From Reclinomonas americana ATCC 50394 (lineage: Eukaryota; Jakobida; Jakobea; Jakobida): a stretch of 50,611 bases of DNA. Position 1 is the stretch's first letter. Each line of letters begins with the position of its first letter. The DNA is taken from assembly GCA_048213135.1 (NCBI GenBank), contig PS015096.1, positions 30,657 to 81,267 on the forward strand. Reading direction: 5' to 3'. The notes under the pieces were generated by a model. It was not told where the DNA came from and did no database searches. It saw only the letters and a list, made by a program, of their open reading frames with translations. A program made the translations under genes and the position numbers. Shown piece by piece: positions 1-11,786 of this stretch.

Positions 1-362
1 GTGGCCGCCAGAGACGACGCACCACCCACTGACAACAACAGCGAGCCACCTGCGCCTCCTGCTCCGCCTCCGCCACTCACAGACGATGCCGACGACGATG
101 CGCCTCCCTCCGATGCCGACTTCTTCCCTCCCGCGCCACTGTTTCCGCTGCCGCCTGAGCCTCCGCCCAAGTCCAGCGACGAGGAGAACAGCTCGGCGGG
201 GGAGGCGCGTGAGAGCACCTCGCCGAGCAGCACTCCCGTGTGACGCAGTTCGTCGAGCGCGCGTGAGAGAGCCTCCGTCACTCCGCTGTCGAGCCCCGCC
301 ACGGTGTTGCCCATCATCATCATCCCACCTGCAGCACCGCTGCCAGCACTGCTGGTGGCCAT
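1..362 (-). CDS. TOR: TOR kinase, N-terminal exon on a reversed contig
   Basis: Seen: an open minus-strand frame runs from ATG at 362-360 (context CCATGG) to the first base. It gives about 120 residues rich in Gly, Ala and Ser with a helical stretch (ALSRALDELRHTGVLLGEVL) near residues 32-51. It ends with two spare bases, AC. If this 530-bp contig is turned round, those bases join the first base of the next contig (A at 1179) to make an ACA codon, and the frame continues into the TOR sequence beginning at 1180. Inference: this is the variable N-terminus of TOR ahead of the HEAT repeats, placed backwards by the scaffolder. A CACACACAG acceptor-like site lies just upstream of the ATG, so a 5' UTR intron is possible. 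The alternative is a separate divergent gene leaving the window on the left. The plus-strand frame over the same bases is a Pro/Asp-rich shadow. Confidence 0.68.
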   Translation of the reverse strand, partial: MATSSAGSGAAGGMMMMGNTVAGLDSGVTEALSRALDELRHTGVLLGEVLSRASPAELFSSSLDLGGGSGGSGNSGAGGKKSASEGGASSSASSVSGGGGAGGAGGSLLLSVGGASSLAA

Positions 363-530
363 GGCTGTGTGTGGATGAGAGAGAGTGTGTGTGTGGGTGA
401 GGCAAAAGTGTCATGGCGCGCACACGCAGGAGAATCATTTTCCATGTGGCGCGCACCTGCCTGTTGCTGTTAACGCGCCTGGAGGATGAGCTGCACAGGC
501 ACACACAGACACACACGCACGCACGCAGAC

Positions 531-1178
531 NNNNNNNNNNNNNNNNNNNNNNNNNNNNNNNNNNNNNNNNNNNNNNNNNNNNNNNNNNNNNNNNNNNNNN
601 NNNNNNNNNNNNNNNNNNNNNNNNNNNNNNNNNNNNNNNNNNNNNNNNNNNNNNNNNNNNNNNNNNNNNNNNNNNNNNNNNNNNNNNNNNNNNNNNNNNN
701 NNNNNNNNNNNNNNNNNNNNNNNNNNNNNNNNNNNNNNNNNNNNNNNNNNNNNNNNNNNNNNNNNNNNNNNNNNNNNNNNNNNNNNNNNNNNNNNNNNNN
801 NNNNNNNNNNNNNNNNNNNNNNNNNNNNNNNNNNNNNNNNNNNNNNNNNNNNNNNNNNNNNNNNNNNNNNNNNNNNNNNNNNNNNNNNNNNNNNNNNNNN
901 NNNNNNNNNNNNNNNNNNNNNNNNNNNNNNNNNNNNNNNNNNNNNNNNNNNNNNNNNNNNNNNNNNNNNNNNNNNNNNNNNNNNNNNNNNNNNNNNNNNN
1001 NNNNNNNNNNNNNNNNNNNNNNNNNNNNNNNNNNNNNNNNNNNNNNNNNNNNNNNNNNNNNNNNNNNNNNNNNNNNNNNNNNNNNNNNNNNNNNNNNNNN
1101 NNNNNNNNNNNNNNNNNNNNNNNNNNNNNNNNNNNNNNNNNNNNNNNNNNNNNNNNNNNNNNNNNNNNNNNNNNNNNN
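531..1178. other. Assembly gap (648 N)
   Basis: Run of N between the first small contig and the main TOR contig. Because the reversed left contig joins 1179 in frame with no extra base, the true gap may be zero length. Confidence 0.9.
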
Positions 1179-4100
1179 ACCGTCGTCGGTGGGCGGCAGT
1201 GGCGACGATGATGATCTGATGTCGGAGGCGAGTGGCGTCGGTGGTGGTGTGAGCAGCAGCGGCGCGTCGGATGCCATGTACTCGGATATGAGTGGCAATG
1301 AGCAGGATCACTTGGGTCACTTTTCGCAGACGTACTTGCATTCGGGACCGCGGCGTCTGCAGATGCTGGTCTGTGTGTGTGTGTGTGTGCTCTCTCTTCT
1401 ATCGGTTTGTGTGCGATGTGTGATGCTCACTGCTCTGCTGATAATGTAGGTGGAGACGGAGCTGCGTGAGCGCTCCTCGGAGGAGTTTGGCAAGTTCATG
1501 CACGAGCTGTACCGTTGCGTGTTGTGTGTTTTGTGTCAATGCCAACGTGGAGAGTGGCTCATATACATGCGCAGGCCGGGTTTTCGATTTGGTGAACAGC
1601 TCAGACAAGAACGATCGAGTGGCCGGCATTCTGGCCATTGGTGTGTTGTTTGTCTCCTTCTACGCCTCGTGAATGTCGTGCTCACAAACTGTCCCGCAGA
1701 CGAGCTGATGGACGTGGACTGTGAGGAGACGGCCAGCAAAGTCACACGATTCGGCAACTATTTGCGCATTCTGCTGCCCAACTCCGACGTCGGTGTGGCG
1801 CGTCTGGCCAGCGCCTGTCTCGGCCGATTGGCGCGTGTGGGTGGCACAGTGACAGCCGACCTGGTGGATATTCAGGCACGTCGCGCTCTCGAGTGGGTGC
1901 TGGCCGACAAGGGGCGAGAGGAAAGTCGCCGACTGAGTGGCCTCCTGGTGCTGACGGAGCTGGCGCGCAACGCGCCAACCATGTTCTACACGCATGTGCG
2001 CGGCTTCTTGGACTCGGTGTGGGCACCACTGCGCGAGAGCTCAGTCACCGTCCGCATCGCTGCCGCTCACGCACTGCAAGCCGTGCTGGCACTCATTGCC
2101 GAGCGCCCGCAAGGTCGTGTGGAGGCGCTCCATTTGCTCTTTGATGAAGTCCAAAAGGTGCGTGCTGTGATGCTGTCGAAGTGCAGGAGCGCGATTCTCA
2201 TCATCAATATATGTGTGTGTATATATGTGCAGGGCTTGAAGAAGAAGAGCGCCGACGCGGTGCACGGCTCGTTGCTGGCCATTGGCGAGCTGTTGGCACG
2301 GTCCGGTGACTTTATGCGCGTGCGCTTTGGCGACGCCTGCGCCATTGTGTTGCAGTATCGCGACCACAAGAATCCGCACGTGCGGCGCGCGGTCATTGGC
2401 CTCATTCCCCAACTGGCGGCCTTTGAGCCGCTCATGTTTGCTCGTGAGGGCCACCTCGACACGGCGATTCGGCACCTGCTGAGCCTCACCAAGGCCTCTT
2501 CATCGTCGTCCTCGACCTCGGCCCAAGAACGCGGACCGGCATTCCTGGCTCTCGGTCGGCTGGTGGAAGCTGTGGGATCGTCGGCGTCGCAGTACCTCGA
2601 CGAAGTCTTTGTGCAGATTCGCGAAGCGCTGGTGATTGTCGGCAACCGGAGCAAGCACAAGATGTTCTGTCCCGAGTCGCTCACGTGCATGGCCATGCTC
2701 GGTCGCGGACTGCCGAAGCTCGTGGCACCGCGCATCCCGCCTCTGCTGGGTTTGTTGTTTTCTCCGCGCGCACACTTTTTTTCGTTTCCAGTGGCATGTT
2801 GCTGTAGCTGACGTGTGCGTGTGCAGACGCCATGTTCTCGCATGGCCTCAGCCGAACGCTGGCCGAGTCACTCAACGAGCTGGTCATTTGCATTTCCGAC
2901 TTGCTGGGCATTGTGCAGGAACGCGTGCTGGACGCGGTCAGCATGTTGCTGGCCGGTGCGCCGTTCCGCTTCTTTGCCGGGCGTGTTGGCAGCTCTCGCA
3001 TACATTCGCACCACTCGCTGAAATCCATCTCGGGTCTGCTGGCTGGTCACGGTGACGACGGTAGTGGCGGCTCATCCGCCGACGGCAACGGCTACGCCGC
3101 CCCTATTCAGGCTCCGCATGATGTTGCGTGGGGAGGAGAGAAGATGTTTCTCGCTTGCACCTCATTGTTTCACACGCGTCCTGCAGTTGGAGGGTGTGGC
3201 CGATGCCACCACACTCATGCTGGCGCTCAACATTCTGCGCACCTTCAATCTCGAGGGACACGTGCTCACCGAGTTTGTGCGCGACTGCGTGGTCAACTTT
3301 TTGGATCACGACATGGCGTTGCGTGTTGCTTGATTTCTGTGCTGCATCTCGCCGCGGCGATTGACCGCCAAAATCCTCCTGCACAGTGGCGTGCGACGAG
3401 AGGCCGCGCTGACGTGCTCCAAGTTGATACTGCCGAGCGATGTGGCAGACGGCGATTCGCGCGGTGGCGGTATGCACCTCGGCCCGTACACGAGCTCAGT
3501 TGTTAGTGACGTGCTGTCGCGGCTGCTGACGGTGGCCATTTCCGACCAAGGTTCAGTGGAATCTGTGCACTTGGTTTTGTGGTGCTGCCGCACTGCCTCA
3601 CCACATCCTCCCGACGCAGATGCCGACATTCGATACTCGGTGCTCGTGAGTCTCGATGTGCGGTTCGACAACTACCTGGCTGTGGCCGACAACCTGCGCT
3701 CGCTGTTTATTGTGTTGAATGACGAGAAATTCCAAGTTGCGATGTCCAGTCCCTTTCCGAATGTCGTGCGTTTTTCTCAATGCGTGTCGAACAGACTCGT
3801 GAGGTGGCGATCGCGGTCATTGGTCGCTTGATCTCCAAGAACCCGGCGTACGTGTTGCCTGGCCTGCGCAAGACGCTGCTGCAGTTGTTGACGGAGCTCG
3901 GTACGTGTGTCCCCTCGTCTCGTTCTGGAGTCCTTTGATGGCCTAACCGCACTGTTTGTATGTACAGAATTCAGCACTGATGTGCTGAGCAAGGAGGAGA
4001 GCGCGCGCATGCTCGGACACCTGATTCGTGCTGCGCCTCGACTCATCAAACCATACGTGCCGACCATTCTCAGGGTTTGTCTGCTGCTGTTGTGCGTTTG

Positions 4101-7100
4101 ACTATCCACGCGCAATGCGCTTTTTCACCTCGCCCCCCGCGCTCCTCGCAGGTCCTGGTCAGCCGTCTCTCTGACCACAACACCACGGTGGCCGCATGTG
4201 TGTTGGGCACGCTGGGCGACTTGTGTGTCGTGGGCGGCACCGACATGCTGGTGTACATTCACCAGCTGCTGCCGCTGATCATTGACACGCTGAAGGACCA
4301 GAGTGCGACCTCGAAGCGCGAAGTTGCGCTGTCGACCCTCGGCAAGCTCGTGCAGAGCACCGGCTACGTCATTTCGCCGTTTTACGAGTACCCGGCGCTC
4401 CTGCCCATTCTGCTCAATCATTTGCGGCGAGAGGAAGACTGGAGCACGAGGCACGAAGTGCTGCGTGTGCTCGGCATTCTCGGTGCACTCGACCCGTTCG
4501 AGCACAAGGTTGGGGAGACTCACAGTGTCCCGTGTGCTGCCTCCTTTTGTTGCTCACCAACGCCCCCTTTGTCCACACACAGAATATCCAGCAAAACTCG
4601 GCGGCTCGTGAGAAAGGTTTATATTTCACATATCAATCGCGCTTGTGCTGTTGCCCTGACGCTCTTGCCCATTCTTTGTCACAGCCACCAACACCGAGCT
4701 CCTGCCGACACTGAGCATGGGTTCGTCGCTCGACGAATTCTACCCCAGCAAGGCCGTCCACGCACTGATGCGCATCCTGCGCGACTCGTCACTGAGCGCG
4801 CACCACCACTCGGTGGTCGTGGCGCTCATGTTCATCTTCCGCGGACTCCAGCTGCGCTCCGTGCAGTTCCTGCCGGATGTGATGCCGGCACTGGTCAGCC
4901 TCGTTCGCACGTGCGAGCCGCAGCTGCGCGACTTTGCCTTCCAGCAACTCGGCATGCTCGTCAGCATTGTGAAGCAGCACATTCGCCCGTACCTCACCGA
5001 TCTCTTCAAGGTTCGCTCATCTCGTGTGCGTGTGGCTCCTGTTTGTTTTTTCGGTACTGACGGCACTTGTGTACGCACAGCTGGTGCACGAGTTCTGGCT
5101 CCCCGGCCTGCTGGTCGAGATTATCGCGCTGGTGGAGCAGATCGCACTGGCGCTGTCGGACGAATTCCGCACGCACCTGCCGGAGCTGGTGCCGCAGATG
5201 CTGAGTGTGATGAGCAGTGTGGATCGCAGTGAGCGGCGATTGCCGACGCTCCGCGTTCTGCGCGCCTTGGAGACTTTCGGTCGTCTGCTGGACGACTACC
5301 TGTACCTGGTGGTGCCGGCGATTCTGCGTTTGATCGAGAGCTCACAGGCCCCAGCCATGGTCCGTCAGCAAGCTGTGCGCACCCTCGGTCGCCTCAGCCG
5401 CGTGCTGCCGTTTGGCGAGTACGCCTCACGTATTGTGCACCCGCTGGCGCGTGTGCTTCAAGACGATCGGAATCCGGGACTGCGACAGGATGCGCTGCAG
5501 GCCATTTGCACCCTATTTGTGCACCTCGGCAGCGACTTTGGCGTGTTTGTGCCCATGGTACGTGTCAACGATTGCTCTTCTTTTCCCCTTCCTTTTTGTT
5601 GCCCTCACGTTTTCGTGGCAACCACCAACAGATCAGCAAGACGCTGAAGATGCAGCGCTTGCCGCACGCGCGGTTCGAGGAACTCGTGTCGCGGCTGCTC
5701 AAGGGACAGGCGCTGGTCGACGACGTCTCGTTGGATCCGTTGCGTGACTCTGCGCTGTGCCGAAAGCAAGGAAATCGCGCCGCTCATTTATTTCGCTCTC
5801 GTGCAGGAATGCGGATACGGATCTCGGCAGCGAGTCATCATCCGGTGCCTCGTCTGTGGTGGACGATGCCGTGGAGATCAGCTCGTACAAGAAGTTGCCA
5901 GTCAATGAGCAGAACCTGAAGCGAGGTTTGAACTGCATGCCGTGTCATGCCTGGCTGGCTTCCTTTTGCTTGCTTTCTCACCTCCTGCGCAGCGTGGGAG
6001 GCTTCACAACGCAGTACGCGTGACGACTGGGCCGAGTGGCTGCGTCGCTTCTCAGTGTGGCTGCTGAAGGAGAGCCCGTCGCCAGCACTGCGTTCGTGCT
6101 GCGCTCTCGCGCAAGTGTACCATCCACTGGCGCGTGAGCTGTTCAACGCCGGCTTTGTGTCGTGCTGGAACGAGCTGCAGGAGCAGTACCAGGCCGAAGT
6201 CGTGTGCGCGCTGGAGCAGGTGACGATTCTGCACGCACTACACTTGCTGTCTGCTCCTTTGTTGCCTTGCTGACAAGTGTCTGTCTCCCTCCCTCCTTAG
6301 GCGTTTTCGTCGCCCAACTTGCCGTCAGACGTGCTGCAAACGTTGCTGAATCTGGCCGAATTTATGGAGCACGACGAGAAGCCGCTGCCGATCGACATTC
6401 GTGCCCTCGGTGCGCTGGCCGATCGTTGCCAGGCCTACGCCAAGGCTCTTCACTACAAGGAGCTGGAGTTCCAACAGCAGCAGCAGCAACACTTGGTCCC
6501 TGCGCCAGCCGGTGCGTGGCTTGCCAGTCGTCTATTGTTGTCTGCGTGCACGATTACTGACACACTCTCTCTCTTTGTGTGCCAAAGGCACCAGCACGGT
6601 GAGCGCCATGGCTGAGAGTGTGGAGGCCTTGATCACCATCAACAACCACCTGGACCTGCACGAGGCCGCCATGGGCATTCTGGTGTACGCACAGCGTTCG
6701 CTCAATGTGCCCATGACGGAGACGTGGTACGAGAAGCTGCAGCGATGGGAAGGTGCGTGTCGCCAGGCGATGACAAATGGTTGAATGCGCACTCGTGCCA
6801 AACGCTGACTGCTCGTGACAGATGCGCTGCGACTGTACGAGCAAAAGGAGGCGGACGAGGGTGAAAAGTTGGAGTATGTGCTCGGCCAGATGCGCTGTTT
6901 GGAGGCGCTCGGCGAGTGGGAGCAGCTGCACGACCTGGCGTCGCGCTACTGGCGTATTTCGTCGATTGAGGGCGCGCCGGCACCGACGCCGGCCAGTGAC
7001 CCCCGCCGATCGTCGGCCGCATTACTGCCGCCGACCTTGCTGATCGACGAGACGGCTCGTGAGGTGGCCGCCATGGGTGCTGCCGCTGCGTGGCACTTGG

Positions 7101-7639
7101 GCCAGTGGGAAGACGTCCGTGAGTACGTGACGTCGGGCGCACTGAGCTCGTCGTCGCCAGTGGGCGATCCGCGTGCGTCCCTGTACGCCGCGCTGTTGGC
7201 TGTGCGCGACGACGACCAGCGCGCACTACGTGTCCATGTTGAACGCACCCGCTCGTTGCTGGACACGGAAGTGAGCGCGTTGGTACGCGAGTCCTACAGC
7301 CGCGCCTACAGCCTCGTGCTTCGTCTGCACCAGCTGATTGATTTGGAGGAAATGGCGTCGTACCGGCGATCGGCACCGGACCGGCAGGCGCAGATGCGCC
7401 AGATCTGGACGAAGCGATTGCTCGGCGCGCAGAGAAATGTGGAGCACTGGCAGGACTTGTTGTCGACTCGTGCGCTTGTGATCCCGCCGTCGCAGGATCT
7501 GGACGTGTGGCTCAAGTTTGTGTCTCTCTGCCGCAAGACCGACAAGGTCCGCCTGGCGCAGAACACTCTGGCGTCGCTGACCGGCTTTGATGCGATGCAA
7601 GAGCCGCGTCGTTTGCTCGGCACCGACATTGATCCGAAG
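1179..7639 (+). CDS. TOR: TOR kinase, HEAT-repeat region and start of FAT domain
   Basis: TOR is the PI3K-related serine/threonine kinase that forms TORC1/TORC2 and couples nutrients to growth. The spliced plus-strand exons match TOR/mTOR from end to end: an early HEAT block ([19 protein letters not shown] near 1580), [17 protein letters not shown] (near 1930), [20 protein letters not shown] (near 3620), [20 protein letters not shown] (near 4360), [20 protein letters not shown] (near 4930) and [10 protein letters not shown] (near 6350). The FAT part begins with [10 protein letters not shown] (near 6450) and contains [15 protein letters not shown]-like sequence near 6890. About a dozen introns of roughly 55-90 nt are needed to keep frame; several start GTTGCG (1511, 3318). 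The last exon ends at 7639, before a GT that leads into a TG microsatellite. The frame is open at 1180, so the start lies upstream, most likely on the reversed contig at 1-362. Confidence 0.95.
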
Positions 7640-7696
7640 GTTTGTTGATGAAAGAGGTGTCTGTCTGTACACGCTATCAGTCGCCTTGCTGACCAC

Positions 7697-7818
<122 letters not shown>

Positions 7819-8313
7819 NNNNNNNNNNNNNNNNNNNNNNNNNNNNNNNNNNNNNNNNNNNNNNNNNNNNNNNNNNNNNNNNNNNNNNNNNNNNNNNNNN
7901 NNNNNNNNNNNNNNNNNNNNNNNNNNNNNNNNNNNNNNNNNNNNNNNNNNNNNNNNNNNNNNNNNNNNNNNNNNNNNNNNNNNNNNNNNNNNNNNNNNNN
8001 NNNNNNNNNNNNNNNNNNNNNNNNNNNNNNNNNNNNNNNNNNNNNNNNNNNNNNNNNNNNNNNNNNNNNNNNNNNNNNNNNNNNNNNNNNNNNNNNNNNN
8101 NNNNNNNNNNNNNNNNNNNNNNNNNNNNNNNNNNNNNNNNNNNNNNNNNNNNNNNNNNNNNNNNNNNNNNNNNNNNNNNNNNNNNNNNNNNNNNNNNNNN
8201 NNNNNNNNNNNNNNNNNNNNNNNNNNNNNNNNNNNNNNNNNNNNNNNNNNNNNNNNNNNNNNNNNNNNNNNNNNNNNNNNNNNNNNNNNNNNNNNNNNNN
8301 NNNNNNNNNNNNN
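7819..8313. other. Assembly gap (495 N) in a TOR intron
   Basis: Run of N following the TG microsatellite. Flanking exons are adjacent in TOR (DIDPK then [10 protein letters not shown]), so no coding sequence is missing here once the following contig is reversed. Confidence 0.9.
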
Positions 8314-8347
8314 CCTCCCCCTCTCTTTCCCTCGCACACACACGTAC

Positions 8348-9403
8348 CTCCTCCAATCCCTCGTGCCACATCTCGTGCCACAAGATTGCCACACGAATTA
8401 GCTCTTCGGACACCAGCATGGCTTGATCGACCAGCCGTGAACTGTGCTGCCGCATGTCGCTCAGCACCTCGGCAGCAGCGTCTCTCCGTTCGGCATTGGC
8501 ACTCTGTGCATCAAGTGAGCAACCAAAAAGTCCGCTTGTGCTGCCGCACTCTCACGGAGACGAAAGGGCGAACGAACCTTGGCAGCGACTGTCACCGGAT
8601 ACACCAGCGCCTGCGGGTGTTCCTTGCCGATGCGCGACAACAGGTTCATCACCAAGTCGCGAATCGGTTGTACGTGCGTGTGGATACGAGCCATGAGCTG
8701 CGGGATGACCGCCAACCAGGTCTCCACCGGCAACGCATCAAAGCCCTCCAGCAGTGCCCGCCGTACACCCTCCTGCTCGCCGTGTTGGAACCACACACCC
8801 AGCAGGCGCAAAATGTCCTGCAGTGTTGCGCGGCCATCCCGCGAGAGCGACACCGATCGCACGTAGCCTTGCACACATTGCACCGTATGCGGCTCAATGT
8901 CGGTGGTCGGCGCATTCGAGCGTCGCTTCTTGGCCGTGCTCGCTTCACGTTCGTACAAGTGCACGATCTGTTTGCCAACGGCTAAAAAGTGAGCACTGCC
9001 GATCAATGTGAAAAACTGCGCAGTCGATCTTTCCGTACCTGCGAGTTGGCAAGCGCCCACAAATGCCACGCCTTGTGCCAGTCGGGATCGAGCTGTGTGG
9101 CCTGCGTGTACAACGCAAGCACTCTTTTCAAGTCGTCCTCCTGCAGCGAGAGATGCAGCGTGTCAGAGGCGTGGACAAGTTTGTGTATGTAAAGAGTAGG
9201 AGAGACGCAACCGATTGCTCCTCTGTCACGTGCTCCTCCCATGTGCCGAGCAATACGCAGCACCGTGCGCGCAGCTTGTTGGGCGTGTGCGGGCGAGATA
9301 CAAAGTCCTTCATCATGGAGAGCGCCAGCGGCTGCAAGTCATTCTCGTCGTCGACGTTCTGACTGCCGAGGCTCCACATGAATTGCAAGTATGACACAAT
9401 GAT
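8348..9403 (-). CDS. TOR: TOR kinase, end of FAT domain and start of FRB, reversed contig
   Basis: Minus-strand exons follow the plus-strand TOR exons ending at 7639. In order on the minus strand: [16 protein letters not shown] (acceptor at 9404-9405), [34 protein letters not shown] (near 9080), [15 protein letters not shown] (near 8880), [14 protein letters not shown] (near 8710), [14 protein letters not shown] (near 8600) and [20 protein letters not shown] (8350-8420). These are FAT-to-FRB sequence of TOR; the last is the first FRB helix, with the serine that in mTOR (Ser2035) governs rapamycin binding. The exon ends at 8348 before a GTACGTG donor whose intron runs into a GA-rich contig edge. 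Contig 8314-9420 sits in the right place but the wrong way round. Confidence 0.95.
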
Positions 9404-9420
9404 CTGTGGCAAAACACACA

Positions 9421-9747
9421 NNNNNNNNNNNNNNNNNNNNNNNNNNNNNNNNNNNNNNNNNNNNNNNNNNNNNNNNNNNNNNNNNNNNNNNNNNNNNNNN
9501 NNNNNNNNNNNNNNNNNNNNNNNNNNNNNNNNNNNNNNNNNNNNNNNNNNNNNNNNNNNNNNNNNNNNNNNNNNNNNNNNNNNNNNNNNNNNNNNNNNNN
9601 NNNNNNNNNNNNNNNNNNNNNNNNNNNNNNNNNNNNNNNNNNNNNNNNNNNNNNNNNNNNNNNNNNNNNNNNNNNNNNNNNNNNNNNNNNNNNNNNNNNN
9701 NNNNNNNNNNNNNNNNNNNNNNNNNNNNNNNNNNNNNNNNNNNNNNN
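9421..9747. other. Assembly gap (327 N)
   Basis: Run of N between two reversed TOR contigs. After both are turned, the sequences now flanking this gap are no longer neighbours: the 9420 end joins 7818 inside an intron and the 9748 end joins 11787 inside an exon. Confidence 0.85.
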
Positions 9748-10900
9748 TAGCCGACCATGCTCATCACGGCCAGTGACCTTGTGTAGTTCGTGCGCCGATC
9801 GAGCCACACCTGACGCGCGCGGCAGAGTCAGTGGAGACAGCGAAGGGCAGCAAAGAAACACTGACAAACCTCAGAGTTGCGGCTCTTCAACCATAACACC
9901 TTGTACAGATCCTGGCCGGTGGTGTTGGCCAGTGCATACTCAAACACCTCGACCTTCTGAATCAGCGTCAAGTGGTCAAAGTCTGGCGCCATCTGCAGCA
10001 TGAAGCGGTGCTCGACGTTGAGCAGAATCTTGCGCGACTCGCGGTACTCCTTGATCAGTGCGTGCAGCGTGTCGCAGTTGGGCACCCAGCCAATGAGACC
10101 GGCGTTGTTGGAGAGCGGGATGACCGAGTAGCGCTTGATGTTGAGATCGCGACGCGAGGTTTCTCGGTCGTGTGTCAGCAGCGTGTTGACGAGGCCAAAG
10201 AGCTGCATCACACGCTCGTCGAGACGCAGATCCTCGTGGCCCTTGAGCAAGAAGGTGTGTTCCTTGCCGTCGCTTCCGTAAATGGTCAGCTTGCGCGGCC
10301 GCTGCTTGGAGGCGATGACATTCAGCACTGGCGAGAAGCCAGAGATGCGTACCACCTCCTGACCCGCATTGTACATGCCTAGAACAGAGATCACGCAGTG
10401 AGTCAAGATGCGCGCAAAGGGAGAATGAGGCAGTGCGAACCGGGCACAGAAATGTCGAGATTCTTGGCCTCCTGTCCCAACTTGGGCGACACATACTGCA
10501 GCTCCAGTGTGGTCATTTGTTGCAGTTGCTTGGTGATGCGACGGAACACCTGCGTGCACAGATTTCAGTTCGTCGTTTCTTGACGTGTATGTAAAGGCAC
10601 ACACGCGTCCACGCAACATGATAGTACAAGTCCCAGGCCTGGTTGAGGTCGGATTCCTTCTTCGAGCGCTCGTATTTCTGCACAGTTCTTTTGGTGAGCT
10701 GCAAGAGACGCGGGAACATCACCAACAGGATGAAGAAGACTCGCCTTGCACCACTCGTGTGCTTCCTGCAGATCGCGACCAAAGGCCTGCTGGAAGGAAA
10801 CCTCGCGAAGTGTCACTGCCTTGTCCATCATTTCATGAAGCGGCTCCAGCTGCGCGAACATGCCCTGCACATTATGCTCGCCAAAGTACAACCTTGATGC
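9748..10900 (-). CDS. TOR: TOR kinase, FRB remainder and kinase N-lobe, reversed contig
   Basis: Minus-strand exons in order: [20 protein letters not shown] (starting at 10900), [20 protein letters not shown], then AWDLYYHV near 10620. These complete the FRB with the aromatic residues (YF, W, YY) that contact rapamycin-FKBP12 in mTOR. Next come [19 protein letters not shown] (glycine-rich loop region), [20 protein letters not shown] (near 10200, ATP-binding Lys and alpha-C Glu region), [19 protein letters not shown] and [16 protein letters not shown], ending at 9748 with two spare bases TA. Those join the C at 11787 to make Tyr, giving MSMVGYILGLGDRHPSN with nothing missing. The pocket residues are retained, so rapamycin sensitivity is plausible (inference). 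Confidence 0.95.
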
Positions 10901-10937
10901 CTGCAGCCAGTGAAGGTGAGAACAACATCTCTCTCTC

Positions 10938-11786
10938 NNNNNNNNNNNNNNNNNNNNNNNNNNNNNNNNNNNNNNNNNNNNNNNNNNNNNNNNNNNNNNN
11001 NNNNNNNNNNNNNNNNNNNNNNNNNNNNNNNNNNNNNNNNNNNNNNNNNNNNNNNNNNNNNNNNNNNNNNNNNNNNNNNNNNNNNNNNNNNNNNNNNNNN
11101 NNNNNNNNNNNNNNNNNNNNNNNNNNNNNNNNNNNNNNNNNNNNNNNNNNNNNNNNNNNNNNNNNNNNNNNNNNNNNNNNNNNNNNNNNNNNNNNNNNNN
11201 NNNNNNNNNNNNNNNNNNNNNNNNNNNNNNNNNNNNNNNNNNNNNNNNNNNNNNNNNNNNNNNNNNNNNNNNNNNNNNNNNNNNNNNNNNNNNNNNNNNN
11301 NNNNNNNNNNNNNNNNNNNNNNNNNNNNNNNNNNNNNNNNNNNNNNNNNNNNNNNNNNNNNNNNNNNNNNNNNNNNNNNNNNNNNNNNNNNNNNNNNNNN
11401 NNNNNNNNNNNNNNNNNNNNNNNNNNNNNNNNNNNNNNNNNNNNNNNNNNNNNNNNNNNNNNNNNNNNNNNNNNNNNNNNNNNNNNNNNNNNNNNNNNNN
11501 NNNNNNNNNNNNNNNNNNNNNNNNNNNNNNNNNNNNNNNNNNNNNNNNNNNNNNNNNNNNNNNNNNNNNNNNNNNNNNNNNNNNNNNNNNNNNNNNNNNN
11601 NNNNNNNNNNNNNNNNNNNNNNNNNNNNNNNNNNNNNNNNNNNNNNNNNNNNNNNNNNNNNNNNNNNNNNNNNNNNNNNNNNNNNNNNNNNNNNNNNNNN
11701 NNNNNNNNNNNNNNNNNNNNNNNNNNNNNNNNNNNNNNNNNNNNNNNNNNNNNNNNNNNNNNNNNNNNNNNNNNNNNNNNNNNNNN
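10938..11786. other. Assembly gap (849 N)
   Basis: Run of N before the TOR C-lobe contig. The reversed preceding contig joins 11787 in the middle of a codon, so the real gap is probably zero. Confidence 0.85.

Noticed and set aside
1-243. Plus-strand Pro/Asp-rich open frame at the left edge
   Set aside because: It starts with GTG at the window edge, is low complexity, and is antisense to a better minus-strand frame that joins TOR in phase.
8314-10937. A genuine genomic inversion within TOR
   Set aside because: Breakpoints coincide with contig ends, the two blocks are flipped separately without change of order, and turned ends meet within a codon.
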